A DNA stretch of 64,000 nt from Streptomyces lydicus (GTDB taxonomy: Bacteria; Actinomycetota; Actinomycetes; Streptomycetales; Streptomycetaceae), in contig NZ_JNZA01000023.1 in assembly GCF_000717345.1 (NCBI RefSeq), positions 1 to 64,000 of the forward strand, given 5' to 3'. The notes under the pieces were generated by a model, which was given only the letters and a program-made list of their open reading frames with translations, searched no databases and was not told the origin of the DNA. Every line of letters starts with the position of its first letter. The first letter of the stretch is position 1. This document shows, piece after piece, positions 6,329 through 14,383 of this stretch. Position numbers and translations under genes: made by a program.

Positions 6329-8260
6329 ATGCGTATTGGTGTACTCACCTCCGGCGGCGACTGCCCCGGTCTGAACGCCGTCATCCGCTCCGTCGTCCAC
6401 CGCGCCACCGCCGACCACGGCGATGAGGTGATCGGCTTCCGCGATGGCTGGAAGGGCCTGCTGGAGTGCGATTACCGCAAGCTCGACCTCGATGCCGTCG
6501 GCGGCATCCTGGCGCGCGGCGGCACCATCCTGGGCTCCTCGCGGGTGCAGCCCGCCCATCTGCGGGACGGCGTCGAGAGGGCCCGCGGGCACGTCGCGGA
6601 GCTGGGCCTGGACGCGATCATCCCGATCGGCGGCGAGGGCACGCTGAAGGCGGCGCGGCTGCTGTCGGACGCCGGACTGCCGATCGTCGGCGTACCGAAG
6701 ACCATCGACAACGACATCGCGGTCACGGACGTGACCTTCGGCTTCGACACCGCGGTGGGCGTCGCCACCGAGGCGCTGGACCGGCTCAAGACCACCGCCG
6801 AGTCCCATCAGCGAGTGATGATCGTCGAGGTGATGGGCCGGCACACCGGCTGGATCGCGCTGCACTCGGGCATGGCGGCCGGTGCGCACGCGATCGTCGT
6901 GCCGGAGCGGCCCTTCGACATCGACGAGCTCGCCGCGCGGGTCTCGGCACGGTTCGAGGCCGGCAAGAAGTTCGCCATCGTGGTCGTCGCCGAGGGCGCC
7001 AAGCCGCGCGAGGGCACCATGTCCTTCGACATCGGCGGCAAGGACATGTACGGGCACGAGCGGTTCGCCGGCGTGGCCCGGCAGCTCTCCGTCGAGCTGG
7101 AGAACCGGCTCGGCAAGGAGGCCCGCCCGGTCATCCTCGGCCACGTCCAGCGCGGCGGCACCCCCACCGCCTACGACCGGGTGCTCGCCACCCGCTTCGG
7201 CTGGCACTTCCGGTGCCGGCGCACCTCCCCGCGGGCGGGGCGCCGGACTCAGCCGTCTAGTCTGGTCGCCGGAGCATTGGTACGAATCAGGAGCGAGCGG
7301 ATGGATCACGGCGGGCACGGCATGGACGGCATGAACATGGATCTGCCGCCGTTCACGCTGGGGCGGGGCCTGGAGTTCGGGGGTGATCCGGTCTTCCTCG
7401 TGGGCTGCCTGCTGGGTCTCGGGCTGTACGCCTGGGCGGTGGTCCGGCTGCGGCGGCGCGGCGACGCGTGGCCGGTGGGCCGGGTCGTCGCCTGGGCGCT
7501 GGGCGTGGTGACGGTGGCACTGGTGATGTGCACCCGGCTCAACGACTACGGCATGGCGATGTTCAGCGTGCACATGGTCCAGCACATGGTGATCAGCATG
7601 CTCTCGCCGATCCTGCTGCTGCTCGGTGCGCCGGTGACGCTGGCGCTGCGCGCGCTGCCGGCCGCCGGGCGCGGGCGCAAGGGCCCGCGCGAACTCCTGG
7701 TGGCGCTGCTGCACAGCCGCTACATGCGGATCATCACGCACCCCGCCTTCACCATCCCGCTCTTCATCGCGAGCCTCTACGCCCTGTACTTCTCCCCGCT
7801 GTTCGACTTCCTGATGGAGTCCCGCGCCGGGCACATCGGGATGATGGTGCACTTCCTCGCGGTCGGCCTGGTCTTCTTCTGGCCGATCATGGGTGTCGAC
7901 CCGGGGCCGCACCGTCCGGGCTACGTGATGCGGATGCTGGAGCTGTTCGCGGGCATGCCGTTCCACGCCTTCTTCGGCATCGCGCTGATGATGGCCACGG
8001 AGCCGATGGTCAACACCTTCGTGCACCCGCCGGCCTCGCTGGGGATCGAGGCGCTGGCCGACCAGCAGGCCGCCGGCGGCATCGCCTGGGCGTTCAGCGA
8101 GATCCCGTCGGTCGTGGTGCTGATCGCCCTGGTCTACCAGTGGTACAAGTCCGAGGCGCGCCAGTCGCAGCGCGCCGACCGCGCCGCCGACCGCAACGGC
8201 GACAAGGACCTGGCCGACTACAACGCCTATCTGGCCTCGCTCAACGCACGGGGGCAGTGA
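6329..8260 (+). CDS. pfkA: truncated 6-phosphofructokinase fused in frame to CtaG-like protein
   Basis: This 643-codon open frame joins two genes. Residues 1-293 are an ATP-dependent 6-phosphofructokinase: VLTSGGDCPGLNAV (nucleotide site), GGEGT, KTIDNDI, TDVTFGFDTA, EVMGRHTGWIAL and GHVQRGGTPTAYDR are all present. The kinase sequence stops after ATRFGWH near base 7207, some 45-50 residues short of the usual ~341. It then passes without a stop through about 31 unrelated codons into the CtaG-type membrane protein that has its own start at 7301. The kinase start ATG 6329 follows GAGGGTTTTTTCGAGCA; an in-frame TTG at 6308 is less likely. Ribosomes beginning at 6329 would make a soluble-membrane hybrid. 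Most substrate residues survive, but the missing C-terminal part packs against the core, so the kinase is probably inactive. A natural deletion fits best; an assembly error is possible. Confidence 0.8.
   Translation: MRIGVLTSGGDCPGLNAVIRSVVHRATADHGDEVIGFRDGWKGLLECDYRKLDLDAVGGILARGGTILGSSRVQPAHLRDGVERARGHVAELGLDAIIPIGGEGTLKAARLLSDAGLPIVGVPKTIDNDIAVTDVTFGFDTAVGVATEALDRLKTTAESHQRVMIVEVMGRHTGWIALHSGMAAGAHAIVVPERPFDIDELAARVSARFEAGKKFAIVVVAEGAKPREGTMSFDIGGKDMYGHERFAGVARQLSVELENRLGKEARPVILGHVQRGGTPTAYDRVLATRFGWHFRCRRTSPRAGRRTQPSSLVAGALVRIRSERMDHGGHGMDGMNMDLPPFTLGRGLEFGGDPVFLVGCLLGLGLYAWAVVRLRRRGDAWPVGRVVAWALGVVTVALVMCTRLNDYGMAMFSVHMVQHMVISMLSPILLLLGAPVTLALRALPAAGRGRKGPRELLVALLHSRYMRIITHPAFTIPLFIASLYALYFSPLFDFLMESRAGHIGMMVHFLAVGLVFFWPIMGVDPGPHRPGYVMRMLELFAGMPFHAFFGIALMMATEPMVNTFVHPPASLGIEALADQQAAGGIAWAFSEIPSVVVLIALVYQWYKSEARQSQRADRAADRNGDKDLADYNAYLASLNARGQ
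7301..8260 (+). CDS. CtaG-like cytochrome c oxidase assembly protein
   Basis: This 319-aa polytopic membrane protein of the caa3-type CtaG family has about seven hydrophobic segments. It is proposed to deliver copper to cytochrome oxidase. The N-terminus MDHGGHGMDGMNMD is rich in His and Met, fitting a copper-binding extracellular tail. Family marks include MFSVHMVQHMVISMLSP, FLAVGLVFFWPIMGVDP and PFHAFFGIALMM. ATG 7301 follows CAGGAGCGAGCGG, and a possible -10 (TAGTCT, about 7257) lies upstream, so it can be expressed independently of the truncated pfkA with which it is in frame. A hairpin terminator follows at 8279. Confidence 0.88.
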   Translation: MDHGGHGMDGMNMDLPPFTLGRGLEFGGDPVFLVGCLLGLGLYAWAVVRLRRRGDAWPVGRVVAWALGVVTVALVMCTRLNDYGMAMFSVHMVQHMVISMLSPILLLLGAPVTLALRALPAAGRGRKGPRELLVALLHSRYMRIITHPAFTIPLFIASLYALYFSPLFDFLMESRAGHIGMMVHFLAVGLVFFWPIMGVDPGPHRPGYVMRMLELFAGMPFHAFFGIALMMATEPMVNTFVHPPASLGIEALADQQAAGGIAWAFSEIPSVVVLIALVYQWYKSEARQSQRADRAADRNGDKDLADYNAYLASLNARGQ

Positions 8261-8278
8261 GGCCGAGCCTCTGGCGGT

Positions 8279-8321
8279 ACGGGCCGCGGCCGGGGACGAT
8301 GGTCCCATGGCCGCGGCCCGT
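8279..8321 (+). terminator. hairpin terminator after ctaG
   Basis: A 13-bp perfect stem, ACGGGCCGCGGCC with GGCCGCGGCCCGT, starts 18 bases after the stop codon; the loop itself can pair GGGGAC with GTCCC. Confidence 0.75.
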
Positions 8322-8360
8322 GGCATGTGCGCTCCGAGCCGCCGTGAGGAGGGTGCGGGT

Positions 8361-8522
8361 ATGCCCGGATCTGCGAGGACGATGGCCGTACTGACGGTGA
8401 GCGGGCTGGTGGTGGCCACCGCGTACACCGTCGCGATGGGTGCCAACGGCTGGCTCTGGTTCAGCTGGGTGGTGCTGGCGCTGGTGTCGGTCGGCGTCTG
8501 GGCGGCGGCCCGCCCCGTCTGA
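8361..8522 (+). CDS. small membrane protein, 53 aa
   Basis: A short gene encoding MPGSARTMAVLTVSGLVV and then two hydrophobic segments (about 8-24 and 30-49) separated by AMGANGW. The start at 8361 is supported by GAGGAGGG eight bases upstream; reading back to 8307 would include the terminator stem and is unlikely. I recognise no family beyond small Streptomyces membrane proteins of this kind. It is convergent with the protease inhibitor gene. Confidence 0.65.
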   Translation: MPGSARTMAVLTVSGLVVATAYTVAMGANGWLWFSWVVLALVSVGVWAAARPV

Positions 8523-8572
8523 GGACCGTCCCGAGGCCCTCCGCGCTCCGGTCCGGGGAAGGCGGCGCCGGC

Positions 8573-9064
8573 TCAGAAGCGGAAGACCGGCCCGGTGGCG
8601 GAGTCCAGCATGCAGGCGTTGGGGAACTCCTTGTGCCACTCGACCGGGCCGCCGCGCCAGGTGCCGGTCGCGCTGACGGTCACCGGGTTGTACTGCTTGG
8701 TGCAGGCGTGCGGTTCGCCGGGCAGTGCGTCCAGGTCGCCGCGCGCCCACGTCAGCGCGTCACAGGCGGCGCGGGCGTGCGGATGTCTGCCGTGGATGTC
8801 AGGGCAGCTGAGCCGTACGCCGCGGATCCAGCTGTTGCGGTCACCGGACACGGTCAGCAGCAGGCCCTGGTCGGCCACGGGCGGCTGGGGCTCGGTGACG
8901 GCCGGCGGCCGGGGGTCGGCGGCGCCTGCCGCGGCCGGCGGCGGCGGCTCGGCGGCGCCGGCCGGGGCGGCGCAGAACGTGCCCGCCAGCGCCGCGGACA
9001 CGGTGGCGAGCAGCGCGCCGGGCACGGCGGCCCGGGCGGATCGGCGTCGACGGCTCACGGGCAT
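8573..9064 (-). CDS. secreted subtilisin-inhibitor-like (SSI family) protease inhibitor
   Basis: A 163-aa precursor with an Arg-rich N-terminus, a hydrophobic core and an AGA-AEP cleavage site near 37. A Pro/Ala-rich linker of about 30 residues precedes the SSI domain (about 66-163). All four disulfide cysteines are present (Cys87, Cys101, Cys121, Cys151). The reactive-site loop reads C-T-K-Q-Y-N-P, aligning with C-P-M-V-Y-D-P of the classic inhibitor, so P1 is Lys123. Lysine at P1 is known in SSI-like inhibitors acting on trypsin as well as subtilisin. The start 9064 follows AGGAG. It acts outside the cell as a dimer in known members. The long Pro/Ala linker is unusual. Confidence 0.9.
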   Translation of the reverse strand: MPVSRRRRSARAAVPGALLATVSAALAGTFCAAPAGAAEPPPPAAAGAADPRPPAVTEPQPPVADQGLLLTVSGDRNSWIRGVRLSCPDIHGRHPHARAACDALTWARGDLDALPGEPHACTKQYNPVTVSATGTWRGGPVEWHKEFPNACMLDSATGPVFRF

Positions 9065-9255
9065 CGGGTCTCCTGGGGGCGAGGGTGGGTTCAGGCCACC
9101 TCGCCGGGCCCCGGTGCACAAGCGGCCACGCCGTCGGGTCGCCCGTACGGGCCGCCGGCCCCGTCCGGTGGGCGTAGGGACGGACCGGCGGACGAACGGG
9201 AACAGGGTGGCCGGCGGCGGAGGAGGCGGCTCCGTCGCCGGCCACCGGACCGGGG

Positions 9256-9888
9256 CTAACCCACGCGCTCGATGCGGGCGCGGCGGATCAGGAACTTGCC
9301 CGTCTCACGGACCTGCTCGAAGGCCGCGTTGTTGAGCAGCACGCAGCTGCCCGAGGCCGAGGTCACGGAGACGGTCGTCGACTTGTTGTTGTCCAGGTTG
9401 GTCACCTTCAGTTTGGTCCCGGTGGGGAACTGGTTGCTGGAGGCCGCCGGTGCGCCGCCCTCGCCGGAGAGGGTCACCGTCGAGCCGGGACAGACGACGT
9501 CACCGTCGGCGGCGGGGGGTGCGGCCGAGGCGGACGGGTCACCGGCGGCGGACGGCTCGGCCGAACCGGGGGGTTGTTCGGCCGCGGGCGGGGCGCCGGC
9601 GGCCTCGCCCCCGCCTCCTCCCGTGCAGCCGGCGGCTTGCTGCTTGACCTGGATCTCCTTGATCACGGCTTGCCGGTTGGCGATCCGTGCCGCCGACTGC
9701 GCGTCCGGATGGGCCTGTTGATCGGCGATGAACTTCTGGTTGTTGCTCAGGGCGGTGGCCAGTCCGTCGCACGCCACCGATGCCTGGCTGGTGCCCGTCG
9801 TGACGATGGCGATGCCACCGACCAGCGCCGCGGCGCTGATGCCGACGACGATCTTCTGACGCCGGGTCACTCTTCTCTTGCGGGACAT
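9256..9888 (-). CDS. secreted protein with proline-rich hinge and cysteine-containing C-terminal domain
   Basis: This 210-aa protein has a clear Sec signal (MSRKRRVTRRQKIVVG, then a hydrophobic stretch, cleavage near SQA). A helical mature N-terminus (CDGLATALSNNQKFIADQQ to AAGC) is followed by a Gly/Pro/Ala/Ser spacer (about 105-150). The C-terminal domain begins DVVCPGSTVTLSG and contains KLKVTNLDNNKSTTVSVTSASGSC, which resembles the strand pattern of RlpA/double-psi beta-barrel proteins. That resemblance is weak, so the domain call is inference. It has four cysteines in two pairs. The start 9888 follows CAGGAG. It is likely a cell-wall-associated or released protein; function unknown. Confidence 0.7.
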   Translation of the reverse strand: MSRKRRVTRRQKIVVGISAAALVGGIAIVTTGTSQASVACDGLATALSNNQKFIADQQAHPDAQSAARIANRQAVIKEIQVKQQAAGCTGGGGGEAAGAPPAAEQPPGSAEPSAAGDPSASAAPPAADGDVVCPGSTVTLSGEGGAPAASSNQFPTGTKLKVTNLDNNKSTTVSVTSASGSCVLLNNAAFEQVRETGKFLIRRARIERVG

Positions 9889-10086
9889 GTTCGGCTCCTG
9901 TCCTCGGGCCGGGCCCCCGGTGGGGTCCAGGCTCGTTCGACGGGGAGTACGGAGCGCCAACACGGGCTCGTTCAGGGCGAGTTCAAAGTTGTCCGCGCAT
10001 GCCAAAGCCGACGCCGAAGCCGACGTCGGAGCCGCTCGGGCCGAGGCGGTGCCGGACGGCGGACGGGGTGTTGCGAAGATGTCGGG

Positions 10087-10839
10087 GTGCGCGTACTGAT
10101 GCCGGTCCCCGACCGCGATTTCGACGTCACCGAGGTGGCGGTGCCCTGGCGGCTGCTCACCGAGGCGGGGCACGAGGTCGTCCTCGCCACCGAACGGGCC
10201 GGGACCCGGCCCGCCTGCGATCCACGGCTGCTGACCGGTGTCCTCTTCGGGGCGCTCGGCGCGGCGGCGGAGCCCCGCCGTTTCTACCACCAGCTCACCG
10301 AGAGCCCGGAGTTCTCCGCGACGGCCGGCTGGGCGGACCTGGACCCGGAGGCGTACGACGGGCTGCTGCTGCCCGGCGGTCATGCGCCCGGTATGCGGCA
10401 GTATCTGGGCTCGGAGGCGCTGCGGCGGCAGGTCGCCGGGTTCTGGGCGCTCGACCGTCCCGTCGGGGCGATCTGCCATGGCGTGCTGGTCCTGGCGCGG
10501 ACCACCGACGCCGCGACCGGCCGCAGCCTGCTGGCGGACCGGCGGACGACCTGTCTGCCCAAGTACATGGAGCGGTCGGCCTACCTGGCGACCGCCTGGC
10601 GGCTGGGCCGCTACTACCGCACGTACCCGGCGTACGTGGAGGACGAGGTCAGGGCGGCGCTGGCGGACCCGGCGCGGTTCGAGCGCGGGCCGCGGGTGCT
10701 GGCCGCACGGGGCACCGCGACCGACGACACCGCGGCGTTCGTGGTGCAGGACGGCCGCTATCTCTCGGCACGCTGGCCGGGCGACGCCTACCTCTTCGGC
10801 CGGCGGTTCCTCGCGCTGCTGGAGGGCACGGCGCACTGA
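10087..10839 (+). CDS. DJ-1/PfpI family protein (class I glutamine amidotransferase-like)
   Basis: A 250-aa protein of the DJ-1/PfpI superfamily: VRVLMPVPDRDFDVTEVAVPWRLL, GHEVVLATE, DGLLLPGGHAPGM, and the nucleophile elbow AICHGVLVLA with the reactive cysteine. The acid residue usually found near the start may be Asp or Glu in DFDVTEVA. A helical stretch KYMERSAYLATAWRLGRYYRTYP is inserted after the elbow, as in the larger members. GTG 10087 is the best start because the first strand begins there, though its ribosome binding site is poor. Substrate and reaction are unknown; members include glyoxalases, proteases and chaperones. Confidence 0.8.
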   Translation: MRVLMPVPDRDFDVTEVAVPWRLLTEAGHEVVLATERAGTRPACDPRLLTGVLFGALGAAAEPRRFYHQLTESPEFSATAGWADLDPEAYDGLLLPGGHAPGMRQYLGSEALRRQVAGFWALDRPVGAICHGVLVLARTTDAATGRSLLADRRTTCLPKYMERSAYLATAWRLGRYYRTYPAYVEDEVRAALADPARFERGPRVLAARGTATDDTAAFVVQDGRYLSARWPGDAYLFGRRFLALLEGTAH

Positions 10840-10945
10840 CGGCGGGGCCGGGGGGCGCGCAGGGGCCCGGGCCGCGCCGATCCGGCCGGAGGTGGTTACC
10901 GGCGGACGCGGTTGCCCATAAACTCACTGCCCGCCCGGGGCCCTC

Positions 10946-11737
10946 ATGACCTGGAACGACGCGGCCGCCGGGGCGATCCGACGGATGAGGGAGCGGCCCG
11001 TGTTCTACCAGGTGCTGAAGTACGTCCTGCTGGGGCCCTTACTGCGGCTGGTCTTCCGGCCGCGGATCGAGGGACTGGAGCACGTGCCGGAGGAGGGTGC
11101 GGCGATCATCGCCGGCAACCACCTCTCGTTCGCGGACCACTTCGTGATGCCGGCGATCGTGCCGCGCCGGGTGACGTTCCTGGCCAAGGCCGAGTACTTC
11201 ACCGGGCCCGGTCTGAAGGGACGGCTCACCGCGGCGTTCTTCCGGGGGGTGGGGCAGATCCCGGTGGACCGGTCCGGTGGCCGCGCCTCCCGGGCGGCGA
11301 TCTCGTCGGGGCTCGCCGTGCTGCGCAAGGGCCGGGTCCTGGGGATCTATCCGGAGGGCACCCGCTCGCACGACGGCCGGCTCTACAAGGGCCGTACCGG
11401 GGTCGCGTCGATGGCCATCCGGGCCGGGGTCCCGGTCGTACCCTGCGCGATGATCGGCACGTTCGAGGCGCAGCCGACCGGCCGGCGGCTGCCGCGCATC
11501 ATGCGGATCACCATCCGCTTCGGGGCGCCGCTGGACTTCTCGCGCTATGCCGGGATGGCCGACGACCGCATCGCGCTGCGCGCCGTCACCGACGAGATCA
11601 TGTACGCGATCCTCACCCTGTCCGGGCAGGAGTACGTCGACATGTACGCGGGCGAGGCCAAGGCCGCGGCGCAGGAGCGGGCGCGGGCCAAGGGGCGGCG
11701 CGGGCAGGGCGGCGGGGACGGCGGGCCCCCGGCGTAG
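10946..11737 (+). CDS. 1-acyl-sn-glycerol-3-phosphate acyltransferase-like (PlsC family)
   Basis: This 263-aa member of the lysophospholipid acyltransferase family transfers an acyl chain to lysophosphatidate or a related acceptor at the membrane. It carries the catalytic NHxxxxD motif (NHLSFAD, about 56-62), the glycerophosphate-binding IPVDRSGG block, and YPEGTRSHDGRLYKGRTG (about 138-155). The tail from about 235 is a charged, low-complexity stretch. A possible promoter -10 (TAAACT) lies about 25 bases upstream of the start. Streptomyces have several PlsC paralogues, so the exact acceptor is uncertain. Confidence 0.9.
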   Translation: MTWNDAAAGAIRRMRERPVFYQVLKYVLLGPLLRLVFRPRIEGLEHVPEEGAAIIAGNHLSFADHFVMPAIVPRRVTFLAKAEYFTGPGLKGRLTAAFFRGVGQIPVDRSGGRASRAAISSGLAVLRKGRVLGIYPEGTRSHDGRLYKGRTGVASMAIRAGVPVVPCAMIGTFEAQPTGRRLPRIMRITIRFGAPLDFSRYAGMADDRIALRAVTDEIMYAILTLSGQEYVDMYAGEAKAAAQERARAKGRRGQGGGDGGPPA

Positions 11738-11821
11738 TGGCCGGCCCGTCCGGGCCGCTTCCGCTTCCGCCGTCGGTGAACCGTGCCGTGCCGGTCTCCT
11801 GACGGCTCGTAAGGTCGCGCC

Positions 11822-12874
11822 ATGACGACATCGGGCAGCGCAGTGGTGATCGGGGCGAGCGGGCAGATCGGGCGGGCGGCGGTGCGGGCGCTGGCGCGGG
11901 ACGGCTGGCAGGTGCGGGCCGCCTCCCGAGGGGGCGGGTGGGACGACTCCTGGCCCGGGGAGGTGCGCCGCGTGGCCATGGACCGGGAGGACGATGCCGC
12001 GCTGGCCGCGCTGGTCGGTGACGGCTGTGACGTCCTGCTGGACTGTGTGGCCTACGGGGCGGCGCACGCCCGCCAGTTGACCGGGCTGGCGGACCGGATC
12101 GGGTCGGCCGTGGTGATCTCCAGCGGAGCCGTGTACGAGGACGACCGCGGGCGGAGCTTCGCGACGCAGGACGAGCCGGACGGTTCGCCGGCCTATCCGG
12201 TGCCCCTCCCGGAGTCCCAGCGGACGGTGCCGCCCGGTGAGGAGAACTACTGCACGCGCAAGATCGCCCTGGAGCAGGCGCTGCTGGCGGCCGGCGACCG
12301 GCTGCCGGTGACGCTGTTGCGGGCGGGTGCGATTCACGGTCCGTACAGCCCGCTCCCCCGTGAGCTGTACTTCGTCAAGCGGGTGCTGGACGGCCGCCGG
12401 GTGCGGCTGCTGGCGTACGGCGGGCGCAGCCGTTTCCATCCGGTGCATGCGGACAATCTGGCGGAGCTGATCCGGCTGGCCGCCCGCCGGCCGGGCTCGC
12501 GGGTGCTCAACGCGGGTGATCCGCAGGCGCCGACGGTCGCCGACATCGCGGTCGCGGTGGACGGTGCGATGGGGGCGCCGGCGAGCGAGATCGTGACGAT
12601 CGACGGTGCCGCGCCGTCGTCCGACGTCGGTGAGACACCGTGGTCGCTGCCGCATCCGATGGTCTTCGACATGTCCGCGGCGGAGCGGGAGTTGGGCTAC
12701 CGGGCCGTGACGACGTACGAGGAGTCGCTGCCCGCGACGGTCGCCTGGCTCGCCGACCGCATCAAGGGGCGGGACTGGTGGGAGCTGTTCCCGACGATGG
12801 CGTCCGTCTATTCCGACGCGTCGCTGTTCGGGTACGCGGCGGAGGACGCGTGGCTGGCCGGGCGGGGCGCCTGA
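11822..12874 (+). CDS. NAD(P)-dependent epimerase/reductase, extended SDR type
   Basis: A 350-aa nucleotide-binding protein with the N-terminal Rossmann motif VVIGASGQIGRAAVRAL, an SSGAVYED segment where the catalytic Ser and Tyr region is expected, and ENYCTRKIALEQALL carrying a Y-x-x-x-K-like pattern (YCTRK). Later blocks, LLRAGAIHGPYSPL and FHPVHADNLAEL, are typical of sugar-nucleotide epimerases and reductases. No partner gene suggests a substrate. The start ATG 11822 comes shortly after the acyltransferase gene, with weak upstream signals. Confidence 0.82.
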   Translation: MTTSGSAVVIGASGQIGRAAVRALARDGWQVRAASRGGGWDDSWPGEVRRVAMDREDDAALAALVGDGCDVLLDCVAYGAAHARQLTGLADRIGSAVVISSGAVYEDDRGRSFATQDEPDGSPAYPVPLPESQRTVPPGEENYCTRKIALEQALLAAGDRLPVTLLRAGAIHGPYSPLPRELYFVKRVLDGRRVRLLAYGGRSRFHPVHADNLAELIRLAARRPGSRVLNAGDPQAPTVADIAVAVDGAMGAPASEIVTIDGAAPSSDVGETPWSLPHPMVFDMSAAERELGYRAVTTYEESLPATVAWLADRIKGRDWWELFPTMASVYSDASLFGYAAEDAWLAGRGA

Positions 12875-12979
12875 GCGCCGCGGATCCGGGGGCCCGCCCG
12901 GGGCCGAAATCGGTTCGCGGGCGCGGCCGCGCGCCCGTACCGTGATCACCATGAGTGAGCGGATACGGGGGTGCCGACG

Positions 12980-14383
12980 ATGAGCGCCCGGCTGCGGGGG
13001 ATGGCGCAGGAGACGGAGCGGATCGTCGCGGCGGGGGTGTACCGCGCGCCCGGCGGGCGGACGGTGGACCTCGCGGCGGCCGTCGCGCGGGCGCGGGCGG
13101 GGACCCGGATGTACGGGCCGGGTCCGGTGGCGGTCGAGGGGCTGCCGCCGGCGCCGGGGGCGACGGTGTTCGAAGTGACGGGGGAAGGGAGCCTGACGGC
13201 CGGGCGGCGGCTGGCCGCGGCGGGCGGCGGCCCGCTCGCGGTGCTGAACTTCGCCTCGGCCCGGAATCCCGGCGGCGGGTACCTCAACGGCGCGCAGGCG
13301 CAGGAGGAGGCGCTGTGCCGGGGGTCGGCGCTCTACAGCTGCGTGCGCGAGGCCCCGGAGTTCTACGCGGCGCACCGCGCCGACCCCAGTCCCTTCTACA
13401 GCGACCGGGTGATCCTCTCCCCCGGCGTGCCGGTGTTCCGGGACGACCGGGGTGCGCTGCTCGACGAGCCGTACGAGGCAGGGTTCCTGACCGCGGCGGC
13501 GCCCAACGCGGGGGTGATCGCACGGCAGCGGCCGGCCGAGGCGGGGCGGGTGCCGGCCGCGCTGACGGCGCGGGCCGAGCGGGTGCTGGAGGTCGCGGCG
13601 GCGAGCGGGCACCGTCAACTGGTGCTCGGCGCCTGGGGCTGCGGGGTGTTCCGCAACGAACCGGCCGAGGTGGCGGGGGCGTTCGCGGCCGCGCTGCTGG
13701 GCGCGGGGCGGTTCGCCGGCTGGTTCGACCGGGTGGTGTTCGCCGTGCTGGACCGCCGGGAGCCCTCCCCCACCCGGGCCGCCTTCGAGGAGGCGTTCCC
13801 GGCGTCCGGCGGGCCGGCCGCGGGCACTGAGGGGGAAAGGAGCGGGGCGGCCGGACGCCCTCGGGCATCCGGCCGCCCCTTCTGCAGGTCACTGCAGGGT
13901 GGTTACCGCGCGGCCGGGAGGTCGGCGGTGCCCTTGGCGACGGCCTTGGCCGACGGCTTCGCCGGCTGCGGCGTGGCGTGCGGGGCGCAGGTCACGTCCT
14001 TGGCGTCGGTCTTCCCCTCCAGGAAGTACGCGTCGACCCGGTCGTTGATGCAGGGGTTGACCAGGCCGGTGACGCCGTGCGAACCGGCGTCCCGCTCGGT
14101 GATCAGGCGCGAGCCCTTGAAGCGCTTGTGCAGTTCGACGGCGCCCTCGTACGGGGTGGCGGCGTCGCGGGTGCTCTGCACGATCAGCACGCTCGGCAGG
14201 CCCTTGCCGGTGCCGACCTCGACCGGCCGCTGCTGCTTGGCCGGCCAGGTGGCGCAGGGCAGGTTCATCCAGGCGTTGGCCCAGGTCATGAACGGCGCCC
14301 GCTGGTGGATGCGGGTGTTGTCGCGGTCCCACTTCTGCCAGCTGGTGGGCCACTTGGTGTCGGTGCACTCGACGGCCGTGTAG
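12980..14383 (+). CDS. bacterial-type poly(ADP-ribose) glycohydrolase (TIGR02452-like) with run-on C-terminus
   Basis: The first ~275 residues form a microbial PARG/macrodomain protein, which would remove ADP-ribose from proteins. The catalytic signature is clear: NFASARNPGGGYLNGAQAQEE, combining the GGG loop with the QEE (about 85-110), then GSALYSCV and, near the end, LVLGAWGCGVFRNEPAEVAGAF. Family members are about 270-300 aa, but here no stop occurs after AAFEEAFPASGG. The frame continues through the convergent terminator at 13844-13879 and about 480 bases into the antisense of the aminopeptidase gene, to 14383. A +1/-1 shift near 13826 would restore a TGA. GTG 12971 is an alternative start; ATG 12980 sits better after GGGGGTGCC. 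Confidence 0.75.
   Translation: MSARLRGMAQETERIVAAGVYRAPGGRTVDLAAAVARARAGTRMYGPGPVAVEGLPPAPGATVFEVTGEGSLTAGRRLAAAGGGPLAVLNFASARNPGGGYLNGAQAQEEALCRGSALYSCVREAPEFYAAHRADPSPFYSDRVILSPGVPVFRDDRGALLDEPYEAGFLTAAAPNAGVIARQRPAEAGRVPAALTARAERVLEVAAASGHRQLVLGAWGCGVFRNEPAEVAGAFAAALLGAGRFAGWFDRVVFAVLDRREPSPTRAAFEEAFPASGGPAAGTEGERSGAAGRPRASGRPFCRSLQGGYRAAGRSAVPLATALADGFAGCGVACGAQVTSLASVFPSRKYASTRSLMQGLTRPVTPCEPASRSVIRREPLKRLCSSTAPSYGVAASRVLCTISTLGRPLPVPTSTGRCCLAGQVAQGRFIQALAQVMNGARWWMRVLSRSHFCQLVGHLVSVHSTAV
13844..13879. terminator. bidirectional terminator between PARG and aminopeptidase genes
   Basis: A perfect 12-bp stem, GGGGCGGCCGGA with TCCGGCCGCCCC, and a 12-base loop lie 23 bases beyond the aminopeptidase stop codon. 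The run-on PARG frame reads straight through it. Confidence 0.8.

Noticed and set aside
9990..10086. N-terminal extension of the DJ-1/PfpI protein into the AAGCCGACG tandem stretch.
   Set aside because: The added residues are low-complexity, and the first fold strand begins at GTG 10087.
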